From Flavobacterium fluviale (lineage in GTDB: Bacteria; Bacteroidota; Bacteroidia; Flavobacteriales; Flavobacteriaceae), in assembly GCF_003312915.1 (NCBI RefSeq), contig NZ_CP030261.1, positions 558,001 to 622,000 of the forward strand: a DNA stretch of 64,000 bases, in the 5' to 3' direction. A program made the translations under genes and the position numbers. This document shows positions 27,564 to 35,674 of this stretch, one piece after another (position 1 is the first letter of the stretch; every line of letters starts with the position of its first letter). The notes under the pieces are model-generated. The model was not told the DNA's origin. It did not search any database and was given only the letters and a program-made list of their open reading frames with translations.

Positions 27564-28100
27564 ATGAAAAAGATAGAAATATATTCAAGTAAAAAAAAAT
27601 CAGCCCCAATATTAATAATATCTCTTATATGTTTTATTGGGGCAGTTTATATCCTGCTAACAACCAACTATAGTGCAATTACTAGCATTGAAAAAGCCAT
27701 TTTATTAAAAGTTTTATTATCCGTTATAAGTTTATTTTGTGGAGCAGGAATCTATGTTTCATTAAAACAATTGATAAAAAAGAAATTATTTTTAATCATT
27801 GATGAAAATGGAATTAATGTCAATCCAGAAAATTCTACTTCTGAATCCATAAAATGGAAGAATGTTGAAAGTTTTTCTGAATTAAAAATGCATAACCAAA
27901 AAATGGTTCTTATTGAAGTTAACAATCCTAGTTATTGGATTGAAAACGAGAGTAATTACATGAGAAAAAAATTAATAGAATTTAATTTAAAGAATTACGG
28001 TGCGCCATTTGTACTTTCAGCAATCTCAATGGATTTAAATCATGATGAACTTCTAAAAGTACTATATGACAATCTTGGGAAGTTCCAGCATTTAACATAA
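27564..28100 (+). CDS. STM3941-like small membrane protein
   Basis: A 178-residue protein with two N-terminal transmembrane helices (about 16-33 and 46-65). A basic junction KKKLFLIIDENGI leads into a cytosolic beta-rich domain (about 75-170), which resembles a PH-like fold in strand pattern (SIKWKNVESFSEL, KMVLIEVNN). I recall this layout from proteins annotated as STM3941 family, with no known function. It lies 43 bases after the RND gene, so co-transcription is possible. Confidence 0.6.
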   Translation: MKKIEIYSSKKKSAPILIISLICFIGAVYILLTTNYSAITSIEKAILLKVLLSVISLFCGAGIYVSLKQLIKKKLFLIIDENGINVNPENSTSESIKWKNVESFSELKMHNQKMVLIEVNNPSYWIENESNYMRKKLIEFNLKNYGAPFVLSAISMDLNHDELLKVLYDNLGKFQHLT

Positions 28101-28102
28101 AG

Positions 28103-28217
28103 TTTGTCATTTCTACGAAGGAGAAATCTCCGCAATATATTCCGCAAAGCTAGGAAATACTAGACGGAGCTACTTGCGGAGATTTCTCTCCCGAAGCCTC
28201 GGGATCGAAATGACAAA
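28103..28217. repeat. Long dispersed inverted repeat, copy 4
   Basis: It opens with TTTGTCATTTC and closes with GAAATGACAAA. The right arm carries TCCCGAAGCCTCGGGA and is nearly the same as in copy 3. The core differs from copies 1-3 (no CTCGACAAAGATTGG), so the ends appear to be the conserved part. Confidence 0.8.
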
Positions 28218-28261
28218 AATGAGAGAAATACAAAATATCAGTAAAATTGCTTCTTTTGAAA

Positions 28262-28350
28262 CCGAGTGCCCTAGCCCTGATCGAAGCGGTATCCTTTCTG
28301 TTTTTTCTTTAAAAACAGAAAGATATAGCGAAGAGCAGGAATCCGCTTCA
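28262..28350 (+). ncRNA. Candidate structured RNA element (possibly Flavo-1-like) upstream of asnS
   Basis: The segment contains GAGTGCCCTAGCCCTGATCG, then a perfect 11-bp hairpin TTTCTGTTTTT / AAAAACAGAAA (28295-28305 with 28311-28321), then GATATAGCGAAGAGCAGGA. TATC/GATA and CCTG/CAGG pairings extend the stem outwards through internal loops. I recall this block as recurrent in flavobacterial intergenic DNA, and it may be the Flavo-1 RNA motif of Rfam; the match was not tested. It lies 20 bases before the asnS -7 element. Its strand is assumed from the neighbouring gene. Confidence 0.5.
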
Positions 28351-28369
28351 AAAATTAATTATTATCGAT

Positions 28370-28377
28370 TATATTTG
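28370..28377 (+). promoter_or_regulatory. Candidate -7 promoter element (TATATTTG) of asnS
   Basis: An exact TAnnTTTG match 45 bases before the asnS start and downstream of the structured element, so that element would not be in this transcript's leader. Confidence 0.5.
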
Positions 28378-28422
28378 CAGTTGTTCAAAACGAATATTAT
28401 TTAATATCAATTATATATAAAA

Positions 28423-29868
28423 ATGAAACACACAAAAGTTAGAGACTTATTAAACAGTACGACGACGTTACAGGAAGTGAATGCAAAAGGTTGGGTGAGA
28501 ACTTTTAGAAATAATCAGTTCATCGCTTTAAATGACGGTTCTACAATTAATAATATTCAATGTGTTGTTGATTTTGAAAATACACCAGAAGAGACTTTAA
28601 AAAGAATCACAACTGGAGCAGCAGTTTCTGTAATTGGAACTTTGGTTGAAAGTAAAGGTGCAGGTCAGAAATATGAAATTCAAGTGAACAAACTTGAAAT
28701 TCTTGGAGATTCTGATGCGGAGAAATTCCCAATGCAGCCTAAAAAACACTCTTTAGAGTTTCTACGTGAAAACGCTCACTTGCGTGTACGTACAAATGCT
28801 TTTGGAGCAATTATGCGTGTACGTTCTGTATTGTCTTATGCAGTTCACAAATATTTTCAGAATAAAGGTTTTGTGTATGTAAATACGCCAATTATCACTG
28901 GAGCTGATGCTGAGGGTGCTGGAGAAATGTTTCAAGTAACTTCATTGCCTTTGGATAATCTTCCAAAAAATGAAGAAGGAAACATTGATTTCAAAAAAGA
29001 TTTCTTTGGAAAACACACCAACTTAACGGTTTCTGGACAATTAGAAGGGGAAACTTTTGCAATGGCTTTGGGTCAGATTTATACTTTTGGACCAACATTT
29101 AGAGCGGAGAATTCAAATACTTCTCGTCACTTGGCAGAATTCTGGATGATCGAGCCTGAAGTTGCTTTCAATGATTTGGATGACAATATGGATTTGGCTG
29201 AAGATTTTATTCAGTACGTAATTAAATATGCTTTAGACAACTGTAAAGATGATTTGAAATTCTTAGAGGGAAGACTTCTTGAAGAAGAAAAATCTAAACC
29301 ACAGGCAGAAAGAAGCGAAATGGCGTTGTTAGAGAAATTGAACTTTGTTTTAGAAAACAACTTCAAACGTGTTTCTTATACTGAGGCAATTGACATTTTA
29401 AGAGATTCCACTCCAAATAAAAAGAAAAAATTCAGCTACTTAATTAACGAATGGGGAGCTGATTTACAGTCAGAACACGAGCGTTATTTAGTTGAAAAGC
29501 ACTTTAAATGTCCTGTAATTTTATACGATTATCCAGCAAACATTAAAGCGTTTTACATGCGTTTGAATGACAACACTGAACCAGGAAGAGAAACAGTTCG
29601 CGCAATGGATATTCTTTTCCCTGGAATTGGAGAAATTGTTGGAGGTTCTGAAAGAGAAGAGCGTTACGATGTTTTGGTTGAAAAAATGAAAGCTTTAAAC
29701 ATCGACGAAGAAGAATTATACTGGTATTTAGACACCAGAAGATTTGGTTCTGCAACTCACGCAGGTTTTGGTTTAGGATTTGAGCGTTTGGTATTGTTTG
29801 TTACAGGAATGACAAACATTAGAGACGTAATTCCTTTCCCAAGAACTCCGGGCAGCGCGGAATTCTAA
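28423..29868 (+). CDS. asnS: Asparaginyl-tRNA synthetase
   Basis: A 481-residue class IIb synthetase that charges tRNA-Asn. An N-terminal OB-fold anticodon-binding domain (about 14-105, [20 protein letters not shown]) precedes the catalytic core. The core has motif 2 [20 protein letters not shown] (about 223-242) and motif 3 [20 protein letters not shown] (about 447-466). Residues in these blocks fit AsnRS rather than AspRS. It is followed by rpoN after a long hairpin, an order common in flavobacteria. Confidence 0.97.
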   Translation: MKHTKVRDLLNSTTTLQEVNAKGWVRTFRNNQFIALNDGSTINNIQCVVDFENTPEETLKRITTGAAVSVIGTLVESKGAGQKYEIQVNKLEILGDSDAEKFPMQPKKHSLEFLRENAHLRVRTNAFGAIMRVRSVLSYAVHKYFQNKGFVYVNTPIITGADAEGAGEMFQVTSLPLDNLPKNEEGNIDFKKDFFGKHTNLTVSGQLEGETFAMALGQIYTFGPTFRAENSNTSRHLAEFWMIEPEVAFNDLDDNMDLAEDFIQYVIKYALDNCKDDLKFLEGRLLEEEKSKPQAERSEMALLEKLNFVLENNFKRVSYTEAIDILRDSTPNKKKKFSYLINEWGADLQSEHERYLVEKHFKCPVILYDYPANIKAFYMRLNDNTEPGRETVRAMDILFPGIGEIVGGSEREERYDVLVEKMKALNIDEEELYWYLDTRRFGSATHAGFGLGFERLVLFVTGMTNIRDVIPFPRTPGSAEF

Positions 29869-29882
29869 AAAATTTAGTTTAA

Positions 29883-30008
29883 AAAAGTTTCAAGTTTCAG
29901 GTTTCAAGTTAGTGAAACTTGAACTAAAATTATAAAATTTGTTTTCAAGTTTCAGGTTTTAGGTTGTCCGTTCAGTTGGAAAACCTGAAACTTGAAACTT
30001 GAAACTTT
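29883..30008. repeat. Inverted AAGTTTC-repeat between asnS and rpoN
   Basis: The left side carries tandem AAGTTTC words plus CAGGTTTC. The right side carries their complement as CCTGAAACTTGAAACTTG. The whole 125-base block could fold into one long imperfect hairpin ending 12 bases before the rpoN start. No gene is present. Confidence 0.65.
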
Positions 30009-30020
30009 TAACAAAAACAA

Positions 30021-31481
30021 ATGCTAAAGCAATTTTTAAATTTAAAATTATCCCAAAAATTATCTCCACAGCAAATTCAGCTGATGAAGTTAATTCAATT
30101 GCCTACGCAAGCTTTTGAGCAACGTTTATTAGAAGAAATGAACGAAAATCCGGCTCTGGAAGCTGGAAAAGAAGATGAATACGAAGCAGATGAATTTGCC
30201 AATGAAGACTACGACGATTATGATGATGCAGAATCTGACAGAATCGAAGCAGACGATATTAATATTGACGAATACCTAAGCGACGACGATACGCCTGATT
30301 ACAAAACTCAGGTGAATAATTACAGTGAAGACGAAGAACGCGAAACACCTTTTGCTTCGCCAATTAGTTTTCATCAGGATTTAATCAATCAGCTGAATAC
30401 TTTTATTTTAAACGACGAAGAACGCGAAATCGCCGAATTCCTTGTGGGAAGTATTGACGATATGGGTTACATCCGCAGAAGCATTCCGGATATTGTAGAC
30501 GACATGGCTTTTACTCAGGGAATTTATACTGATGAAGCAATGGTCGAAAAAATGATGACCGTGATTCACGAGTTAGAACCTTCGGGAGTTGGTGCGCGAG
30601 ATTTACAGGAATGTTTACTGCTTCAATTAAAGCATAAAACACCAACTGAATATGTTGATCTGGCAATTGATATTATCGAAAATCAGTTTGATGCTTTTAC
30701 GAAAAAACATTACGATAAGTTATTGCAGAAATACAGTGTCTCTAACGAACAGCTTAAAAAAGGCATTCACGAAATTGAGAGACTAAACCCAAAACCGGGT
30801 GGATCTTATACTGGAAACAATAAAGTAACTGAAAATGTAGTTCCTGATTTCGCGATCAGAATTGTCGACGGCGAGCTTGAATTGACTTTAAACGGAAGAA
30901 ATGCTCCTTCTCTGCACGTTTCTAAAGATTATCAGGAAATGATGCAGACATATAAGGATTCTCGCGATAAATCGACCGCTCAAAAAGATGCAGTTCAGTT
31001 TATCAAGCAAAAGTTAGATTCGGCTAAATGGTTTATCGATGCGATTAGACAACGTCAGGAAACACTTTTTGTAACAATGAATGCTATTATGCATTATCAG
31101 GAAGAATTTTTCTTAGACGGTGACGAAACCAAACTAAAACCAATGATCTTAAAAGATATTGCAGATATGGTTGGTTTAGATATTTCGACAATTTCGCGTG
31201 TAGCCAACAGTAAATATGTTGAAACACCGTACGGAACAAAACTAATTAAAGAATTCTTCTCCGAAGCGATGAAAAACGATCAGGGAGAAGATGTTTCGAC
31301 TTTGGAAATCAAAAAAATCCTAAAGAATACAATTGAAGAAGAAGACAAGAAAAAACCTTTGCCAGACGATCAATTGGCCGAAATCTTAAAAGAAAAAGGA
31401 TATCCAATTGCCAGAAGAACAATTGCAAAATATCGGGAGCAGCTTGATATCCCGGTTGCGAGAATGAGAAAGAAAATTTAG
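30021..31481 (+). CDS. rpoN: RNA polymerase sigma-54 factor
   Basis: A 486-residue sigma-54. Region I is a Gln/Leu-rich helix (LKLSQKLSPQQIQLMKLIQL, about 7-26). A very acidic linker follows (about 50-110). The core-binding domain is about 120-300, and the DNA-binding part has an HTH (DIADMVGLDISTISRVANSK) and the RpoN box ARRTIAKYREQL near the C-terminus. It recognises -24/-12 promoters and needs an AAA+ activator. One such activator is encoded at 55894-57255. Confidence 0.97.
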   Translation: MLKQFLNLKLSQKLSPQQIQLMKLIQLPTQAFEQRLLEEMNENPALEAGKEDEYEADEFANEDYDDYDDAESDRIEADDINIDEYLSDDDTPDYKTQVNNYSEDEERETPFASPISFHQDLINQLNTFILNDEEREIAEFLVGSIDDMGYIRRSIPDIVDDMAFTQGIYTDEAMVEKMMTVIHELEPSGVGARDLQECLLLQLKHKTPTEYVDLAIDIIENQFDAFTKKHYDKLLQKYSVSNEQLKKGIHEIERLNPKPGGSYTGNNKVTENVVPDFAIRIVDGELELTLNGRNAPSLHVSKDYQEMMQTYKDSRDKSTAQKDAVQFIKQKLDSAKWFIDAIRQRQETLFVTMNAIMHYQEEFFLDGDETKLKPMILKDIADMVGLDISTISRVANSKYVETPYGTKLIKEFFSEAMKNDQGEDVSTLEIKKILKNTIEEEDKKKPLPDDQLAEILKEKGYPIARRTIAKYREQLDIPVARMRKKI

Positions 31482-31540
31482 ATTTTCATTTTTCAATCAT
31501 AAAGAGATTAAGAAAAGTTAAGTTTTTATAGCGAATAGCA

Positions 31541-31576
31541 AACCTAACAGGTTTTAAAACCTGTTAGGTTTTTTTT
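31541..31576 (+). terminator. Rho-independent terminator after rpoN
   Basis: A perfect 30-bp palindrome (AACCTAACAGGTTTT and its complement, 31541-31570) is followed by six further T residues. Confidence 0.88.
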
Positions 31577-31657
31577 ATTAATTCACTCAAATGATGTTGA
31601 ATTCGTTATTCCGTTAGAAATATTTGATCGGCAGCAAAAATTTACGTGTTGAATTTG

Positions 31658-31781
31658 TTCCGTAGTAACGCCTGTTTACGGAATTAAACTCAACAATAAT
31701 TTATCCTTAATCAAACGTTCCTACGGAACGTAAATCGCTCAAATCAAATTATATCTACCGATGAGACATTCCTACGGAATG
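31658..31781. repeat. Cluster of CTACGGAA palindromes
   Basis: ACGTTCCTACGGAACGT (31715-31731), CATTCCTACGGAATG (31767-31781) and a wider TTCCGTA / TACGGAA pair (31658-31664 with 31677-31683) share a TTCC-TACGGAA core. They fill the 380-base gap between rpoN and the following gene together with two terminators. No gene is seen. Confidence 0.7.
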
Positions 31782-31804
31782 AAATATTACTTCTTTAAAA
31801 CAAG

Positions 31805-31837
31805 AAACCCGACAGGTTTTAAAAACCTGTCGGGTTT
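31805..31837. terminator. Hairpin terminator before the 139-residue ORF end
   Basis: A perfect 16-bp stem (31805-31820 with 31822-31837), with core ACCCGACAGG. It would end the minus-strand transcript of the next gene and is similar to the hairpins at 2781 and 31541. Confidence 0.75.
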
Positions 31838-31859
31838 AAAACGTCTCTTAAACGCTAAA

Positions 31860-32279
31860 TTATTTATATTGATCTGGAAATATCTTCACATTAAATAAAA
31901 ACACTTTGTTTTTGTCGCTGTAACTGTAATTTAATGTATAATCATTATCTCTAAAAACCTGAAGTCCAGGATTTGCCTTTGCTGTACTTACGAGACTTTT
32001 TTCAATTTCTTTCTGAATTACATTGACTTCTGCAGTTTCCTTAACCACATTCATTAATGTTAAATTGTATTGCACAACCCTTTCTTCAGGCAAAATCACG
32101 CTGTCTAGGCGAATTCCCTGCTGAATTGTCAACGGACAATTTTTATTGTATTTTTCAACCAATTCCTTTACTTCGGTATTTACTTCATCAGCATTTTCAG
32201 AAAGATAAAATTGAAAAAAAGCGGCGGCGGCCAAGGCAACACCAATTATAATTAATAATAAAAGATTCTGTTTTCTCAT
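31860..32279 (-). CDS. Hypothetical membrane-anchored protein
   Basis: A 139-residue protein with one N-terminal helix (about 5-27, LLLLIIIGVALAAAAFFQFY) and a soluble alpha/beta domain predicted to face the periplasm. No catalytic motif or known family is evident. Repeated VVKETAEVNV and DYTLNYSYSDKNKVFLF strands suggest a small beta sheet. The gene lies just after the thymidine kinase gene on the same strand, 42 bases apart, and may share its transcript. Confidence 0.7.
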   Translation of the reverse strand: MRKQNLLLLIIIGVALAAAAFFQFYLSENADEVNTEVKELVEKYNKNCPLTIQQGIRLDSVILPEERVVQYNLTLMNVVKETAEVNVIQKEIEKSLVSTAKANPGLQVFRDNDYTLNYSYSDKNKVFLFNVKIFPDQYK

Positions 32280-32321
32280 AATTTTCTTTCTTACGTTGCT
32301 AAGTAAATATTAAAAGGCCAG

Positions 32322-32912
32322 CTATTTTTCCTCGTTTTTCTTCATTGCATTAAAATACGCTGCACGGCTAAGTGGTTCATATTCTTCAGTTTCACCCAGC
32401 ATAACCAATTTGTCATTATCTGTTTTTCTAAAACTATAATTGGCCAAATTTCCTGTTCTGGTACAAACTGCATGTACTTTGGTTACATATTCTGCCGTTG
32501 CCATAAGTCCCGGCATTGGTCCAAACGGATTTCCTTTAAAATCCATATCAAGTCCAGCAACAATTACACGAATTCCCTGATTGGCTAAATCATTACAAAC
32601 GGTAATAATTTCATCATCAAAAAACTGAGCCTCGTCAATACCAATCACATCACAGCCTTGCGCCAAAATTAAAATATTGGCCGCTGCGGGAACTGGAGTG
32701 GAACGAATTTCATTAGCATCGTGCGACACTACCATTTCGTCATGATAACGGGTATCGATTGCGGGTTTGAAAATTTCGACTTTTTGCTTGGCAAATTGAG
32801 CACGTTTTAATCTGCGGATTAATTCCTCGGTTTTACCCGAAAACATTGATCCACAAATAACTTCAATCCAACCAAATTGTTCTTTGTGATTTACTGTATT
32901 TTCGAGAAACAT
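32322..32912 (-). CDS. tdk: Thymidine kinase
   Basis: A 196-residue type-II thymidine kinase that phosphorylates thymidine in the salvage pathway. The P-loop [11 protein letters not shown] (about residues 21-31), the DEAQFFDD Walker-B-like block and the lid region with [10 protein letters not shown] are present. The start is ATG 32912; a longer in-frame ATG at 33005 would add 31 residues ahead of the family's usual N-terminus. The usual zinc-site CxxC in the lid appears as CTRTG, with the second Cys missing, so zinc binding may differ. Confidence 0.94.
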   Translation of the reverse strand: MFLENTVNHKEQFGWIEVICGSMFSGKTEELIRRLKRAQFAKQKVEIFKPAIDTRYHDEMVVSHDANEIRSTPVPAAANILILAQGCDVIGIDEAQFFDDEIITVCNDLANQGIRVIVAGLDMDFKGNPFGPMPGLMATAEYVTKVHAVCTRTGNLANYSFRKTDNDKLVMLGETEEYEPLSRAAYFNAMKKNEEK

Positions 32913-33147
32913 TTTGTATTTTTCTGCCTTTAAAAATGAATAGTTTTTATTACTTTGTACTGGTAATAAATCGACGTAAAAATGTGCTGTTTTACATTTT
33001 TTCAAAAGTAGAAAATTTTTATCAAATCGGAGATCAGCTAACGCTTATTAACAGAAATAAAAAAATATCTTTTGGATTTCTTTCAGAATAAAGACATTCA
33101 GACATTAAATACACTAAAATACCTTATTCACTATAATTTCAACAGTT

Positions 33148-34233
33148 ATGAAAAAAAAATTGGAAGCCGATTTAATCAGCATTGCACATCGAATTTTGAA
33201 ACTTAAAAACAAGTCCGATATCAATCAATTGTATCTTGAAACTCAGAAATTATATGAGAAATTAGCGGTATTAAAGTTTGTAGAAGAAAATTTCGATGCT
33301 GCAAAACCAACAATTGGACAAAATGATATTACTTCAGAATTGGAAACAATTTTTGACAAAGAAGAAATAACTCCGTCTGCCGCTCAAATAGAAACTCCTG
33401 CCGCTTCAGCAGTTATTGAACTCGAGGAATCTTACGAACCAGAAGTTAAAGAAGAAATCACTGCCGAAATTCCTGAGCCAATTGCAGAAGAAACTGAAGA
33501 AATTGAAGAACAGATAGCTGTAACAGAAGTTACTGAACCAATAATTGAGGAAACACCAGAGCCAATTGCTGCTGAAATTATTGAACCTGAAGTTGAAAAA
33601 ACTGAGGAACCAGTTGTTTCAGAAATTATTGAAGTGGAAGCAGAAAAAGAAAGTGAAAAGATAGAAGAACCTAAGGAGAACATCGAAGAATTTTCATTTA
33701 CAACCGTAAACGATTTAAAACCAATTCCAGATTTCAAACCTGCTTTCGAATTAGAAACTGAAGAAATAAAAGAGGAAGTTAAAGAAGAACCAAAAACAGA
33801 AATTTCTCCAATACCTACTATTTTATTTGAAGATTTTGGAGTGAATTATGCCGATGCACAATTTGTAAAAGTTGACAGTTTTGAGGCTGTTCCTCCATCA
33901 AAAGCTCCTTCAATCAATGATTTTAAAGAAGAGAAAAAGGCAGAAACGGCTATTCTTGAAACTCCTGCACAGCCAAAAGCGGTTAGTTTAAATGAAAAAC
34001 TGGCAAGAGGTTTTCATATTGATTTGAACGATCGAATTGCATTCACTAAAAATCTTTTCGGCAACAGCACAGAAGATTACAGCCGTGTTTTAAATCAATT
34101 AATGACTTTTGATTCTTATGATGAAGCAAAAGAATTTATTGAAAACATGGTAAAACCAGATTATAACAATTGGGAAGGGAAAGACGATTACGCAGAACGT
34201 TTCCTTGGAATTGTGGAGAAGAAATTCTCGTAA
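33148..34233 (+). CDS. Acidic low-complexity protein with conserved ends, unknown function
   Basis: A 361-residue cytosolic protein. The N-terminal about 70 residues are helical (ISIAHRILKLKNKSDINQLY). A Glu/Pro-rich low-complexity stretch (about 75-245) is built from EEPxxEI-like units. A folded C-terminal domain of about 75 residues follows (LNDRIAFTKNLFGNSTEDYS, LNQLMTFDSYDEAKEFIENM). It has neither signal nor membrane segment. The bipartite design suggests two binding modules joined by a flexible acidic linker (inference). It sits between tdk and rsmI. Confidence 0.75.
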   Translation: MKKKLEADLISIAHRILKLKNKSDINQLYLETQKLYEKLAVLKFVEENFDAAKPTIGQNDITSELETIFDKEEITPSAAQIETPAASAVIELEESYEPEVKEEITAEIPEPIAEETEEIEEQIAVTEVTEPIIEETPEPIAAEIIEPEVEKTEEPVVSEIIEVEAEKESEKIEEPKENIEEFSFTTVNDLKPIPDFKPAFELETEEIKEEVKEEPKTEISPIPTILFEDFGVNYADAQFVKVDSFEAVPPSKAPSINDFKEEKKAETAILETPAQPKAVSLNEKLARGFHIDLNDRIAFTKNLFGNSTEDYSRVLNQLMTFDSYDEAKEFIENMVKPDYNNWEGKDDYAERFLGIVEKKFS

Positions 34234-34235
34234 AA

Positions 34236-34336
34236 AAATAAAACACAGATTTCACGAATTATCACGAATTTTCTCTTTGTGAAATTTTTATAGACAATGA
34301 AAATTTGTGTCAATTAGTGAAATTCGTGTTATAAAA
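34236..34336. repeat. Imperfect inverted repeat before rsmI
   Basis: ACACAGATTTCACGAATTATCACGAATTT-like sequence on the left pairs imperfectly with AATTAGTGAAATTCGTGT on the right. It belongs to the same CACGAATT / AATTCGTG word family as the block at 35078. Confidence 0.5.
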
Positions 34337-34344
34337 TAAAATAT

Positions 34345-35067
34345 ATGTCAAAATTATATATCGTTCCAACGCCAATTGGCAATCTTGAGGACATGACTTT
34401 TAGAGCCATTCGGGTTTTGAAAGAAGTTGATTTGATTTTGGCTGAGGACACCCGAACAAGTGGCAAACTCTTAAAGCATTTTGAAATTGGCACGCACATG
34501 CACAGCCATCATATGCACAACGAACATAAAACAACCGAAAATTTAATTGCCCGTTTGAAAGCCGGCGAAACGATTGCTTTAATTTCAGATGCAGGAACTC
34601 CGGCAATTTCAGATCCAGGATTTTTATTGACGCGCGCTTGTGTCGAAAATAAAATTGAAGTCGAATGTCTACCTGGCGCAACTGCTTTCGTGCCCGCGTT
34701 GGTAAACAGCGGACTCCCAAATGACAAATTTGTTTTTGAAGGATTTCTGCCCGATAAAAAAGGACGTCAAACGCGTTTTTTGGCTTTAGCCGAAGAAGCC
34801 CGAACAATGATTTTATACGTTTCGCCGCATAAACTCGTTAAAACTTTAGCCGAATTTGTACAATATTTTGGAGAAGACAGACAAGTTTGCGTTTCTCGTG
34901 AATTATCAAAACTTCACGAAGAAAATGTTCGTGGAACTGCAAAAGAAGTTTTAGCGCATTTTGAAAAAACAGCACCTCGTGGCGAAATCGTCGTTGTCGT
35001 TGCCGGAAAAACAATAATAAAAGAACCTAAGAAAAGTAAATTTTCTAAGGATGAAGAAGAAGATTAA
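34345..35067 (+). CDS. rsmI: 16S rRNA (cytidine(1402)-2'-O)-methyltransferase
   Basis: A 240-residue SAM-dependent tetrapyrrole-methylase-fold enzyme that 2'-O-methylates C1402 in the ribosomal P site. Typical blocks are IVPTPIGNLEDMTFRAI (about 6-22), LAEDTRTSGKLLKHF (about 33-47), LISDAGTPAISDPG (about 78-91) and the C-terminal RELSKLHEE and GEIVVVVAG segments. Length is a little under the E. coli enzyme, with a Lys/Asp-rich tail. Confidence 0.96.
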   Translation: MSKLYIVPTPIGNLEDMTFRAIRVLKEVDLILAEDTRTSGKLLKHFEIGTHMHSHHMHNEHKTTENLIARLKAGETIALISDAGTPAISDPGFLLTRACVENKIEVECLPGATAFVPALVNSGLPNDKFVFEGFLPDKKGRQTRFLALAEEARTMILYVSPHKLVKTLAEFVQYFGEDRQVCVSRELSKLHEENVRGTAKEVLAHFEKTAPRGEIVVVVAGKTIIKEPKKSKFSKDEEED

Positions 35068-35077
35068 AATTATTTAT

Positions 35078-35226
35078 GCCACAGATTAAAAAGATTATCA
35101 CGGATTATAAAAAAGGTTTACCACAAATTATCACAAATTTCCACTAGTTAAATTTGTGATAATTTGTGTAATTCGTGGCAAAAAAAACACTTTAAAAAAT
35201 CATTGTAATCTGTGCAATCTGTGGCA
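35078..35226. repeat. Nested inverted repeats between rsmI and hopJ-like gene
   Basis: The outer arms GCCACAGATTA and AATCTGTGGCA enclose an inner pair ACAAATTATCACAAATTT / AAATTTGTGATAATTTGT. The whole 180-base gap could fold as one long hairpin. No gene is seen. Confidence 0.7.
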
Positions 35227-35248
35227 AGAAACTTAAAAATACAATTTA

Positions 35249-35593
35249 ATGAGCATTCAAGCCTTTTTAGAAAAAGTAAAACAAACTCCTACACAAATCA
35301 CATTTCCTGAAACGATTGCAGTAATCGAAGAAAATTACAACTTTACTCCAACTGCTTTTCAAAACGGAACACAGCATAATGCTGCCGGAGAAAATTCAGG
35401 TTCTTGTAAATTATTTTCTTTTGCGAAGTTGCAAAATTTGAACAAAGAAGAAACTTTAGCTTGCTTTGGAGCTTTTTATTTTGAAGAAGTTTTAGGCGAT
35501 CCAAACGGAACCAATCACCAAAACATTAGAAACTTCATCAACTTAGGCTGGGACGGAATTCAGTTTGAAGGAAATGCTTTGGAAGCAAAATAA
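35249..35593 (+). CDS. HopJ type III effector family protein (PF08888)
   Basis: A 114-residue soluble protein with the features of the HopJ family: an N-terminal helix (SIQAFLEKVKQTPTQITFPE), then NYNFTPTAFQNGTQHNAAGE, then FGAFYFEEVLGDPNGTNHQN near residues 77-96. The family name comes from Pseudomonas, but members are widespread in bacteria with no type III system. None is visible here, so an effector role is unlikely. It may be a housekeeping protein of unknown function. It is short and monodomain. Confidence 0.82.
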   Translation: MSIQAFLEKVKQTPTQITFPETIAVIEENYNFTPTAFQNGTQHNAAGENSGSCKLFSFAKLQNLNKEETLACFGAFYFEEVLGDPNGTNHQNIRNFINLGWDGIQFEGNALEAK

Positions 35594-35674
35594 TTATCTA
35601 AGATTTTTGATTAACGATTTTTAATTTCAGAAATCAGCAATCTAAAATCTACACTCTAAAATCTAAAATCAACA

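Noticed and set aside
28174..28404. 76-codon frame upstream of asnS
   Set aside because: It reads through a dispersed repeat arm and the structured element; its sequence is explained by those non-coding elements.
33432..33737. Minus-strand frame opposite the Glu-rich protein
   Set aside because: A Ser/Ile-rich shadow produced by the biased codons of the acidic linker on the other strand.
35249..35593. Type III secretion effector function for the HopJ-like gene
   Set aside because: The family name is historical. No secretion genes are nearby, and the gene sits among housekeeping genes.
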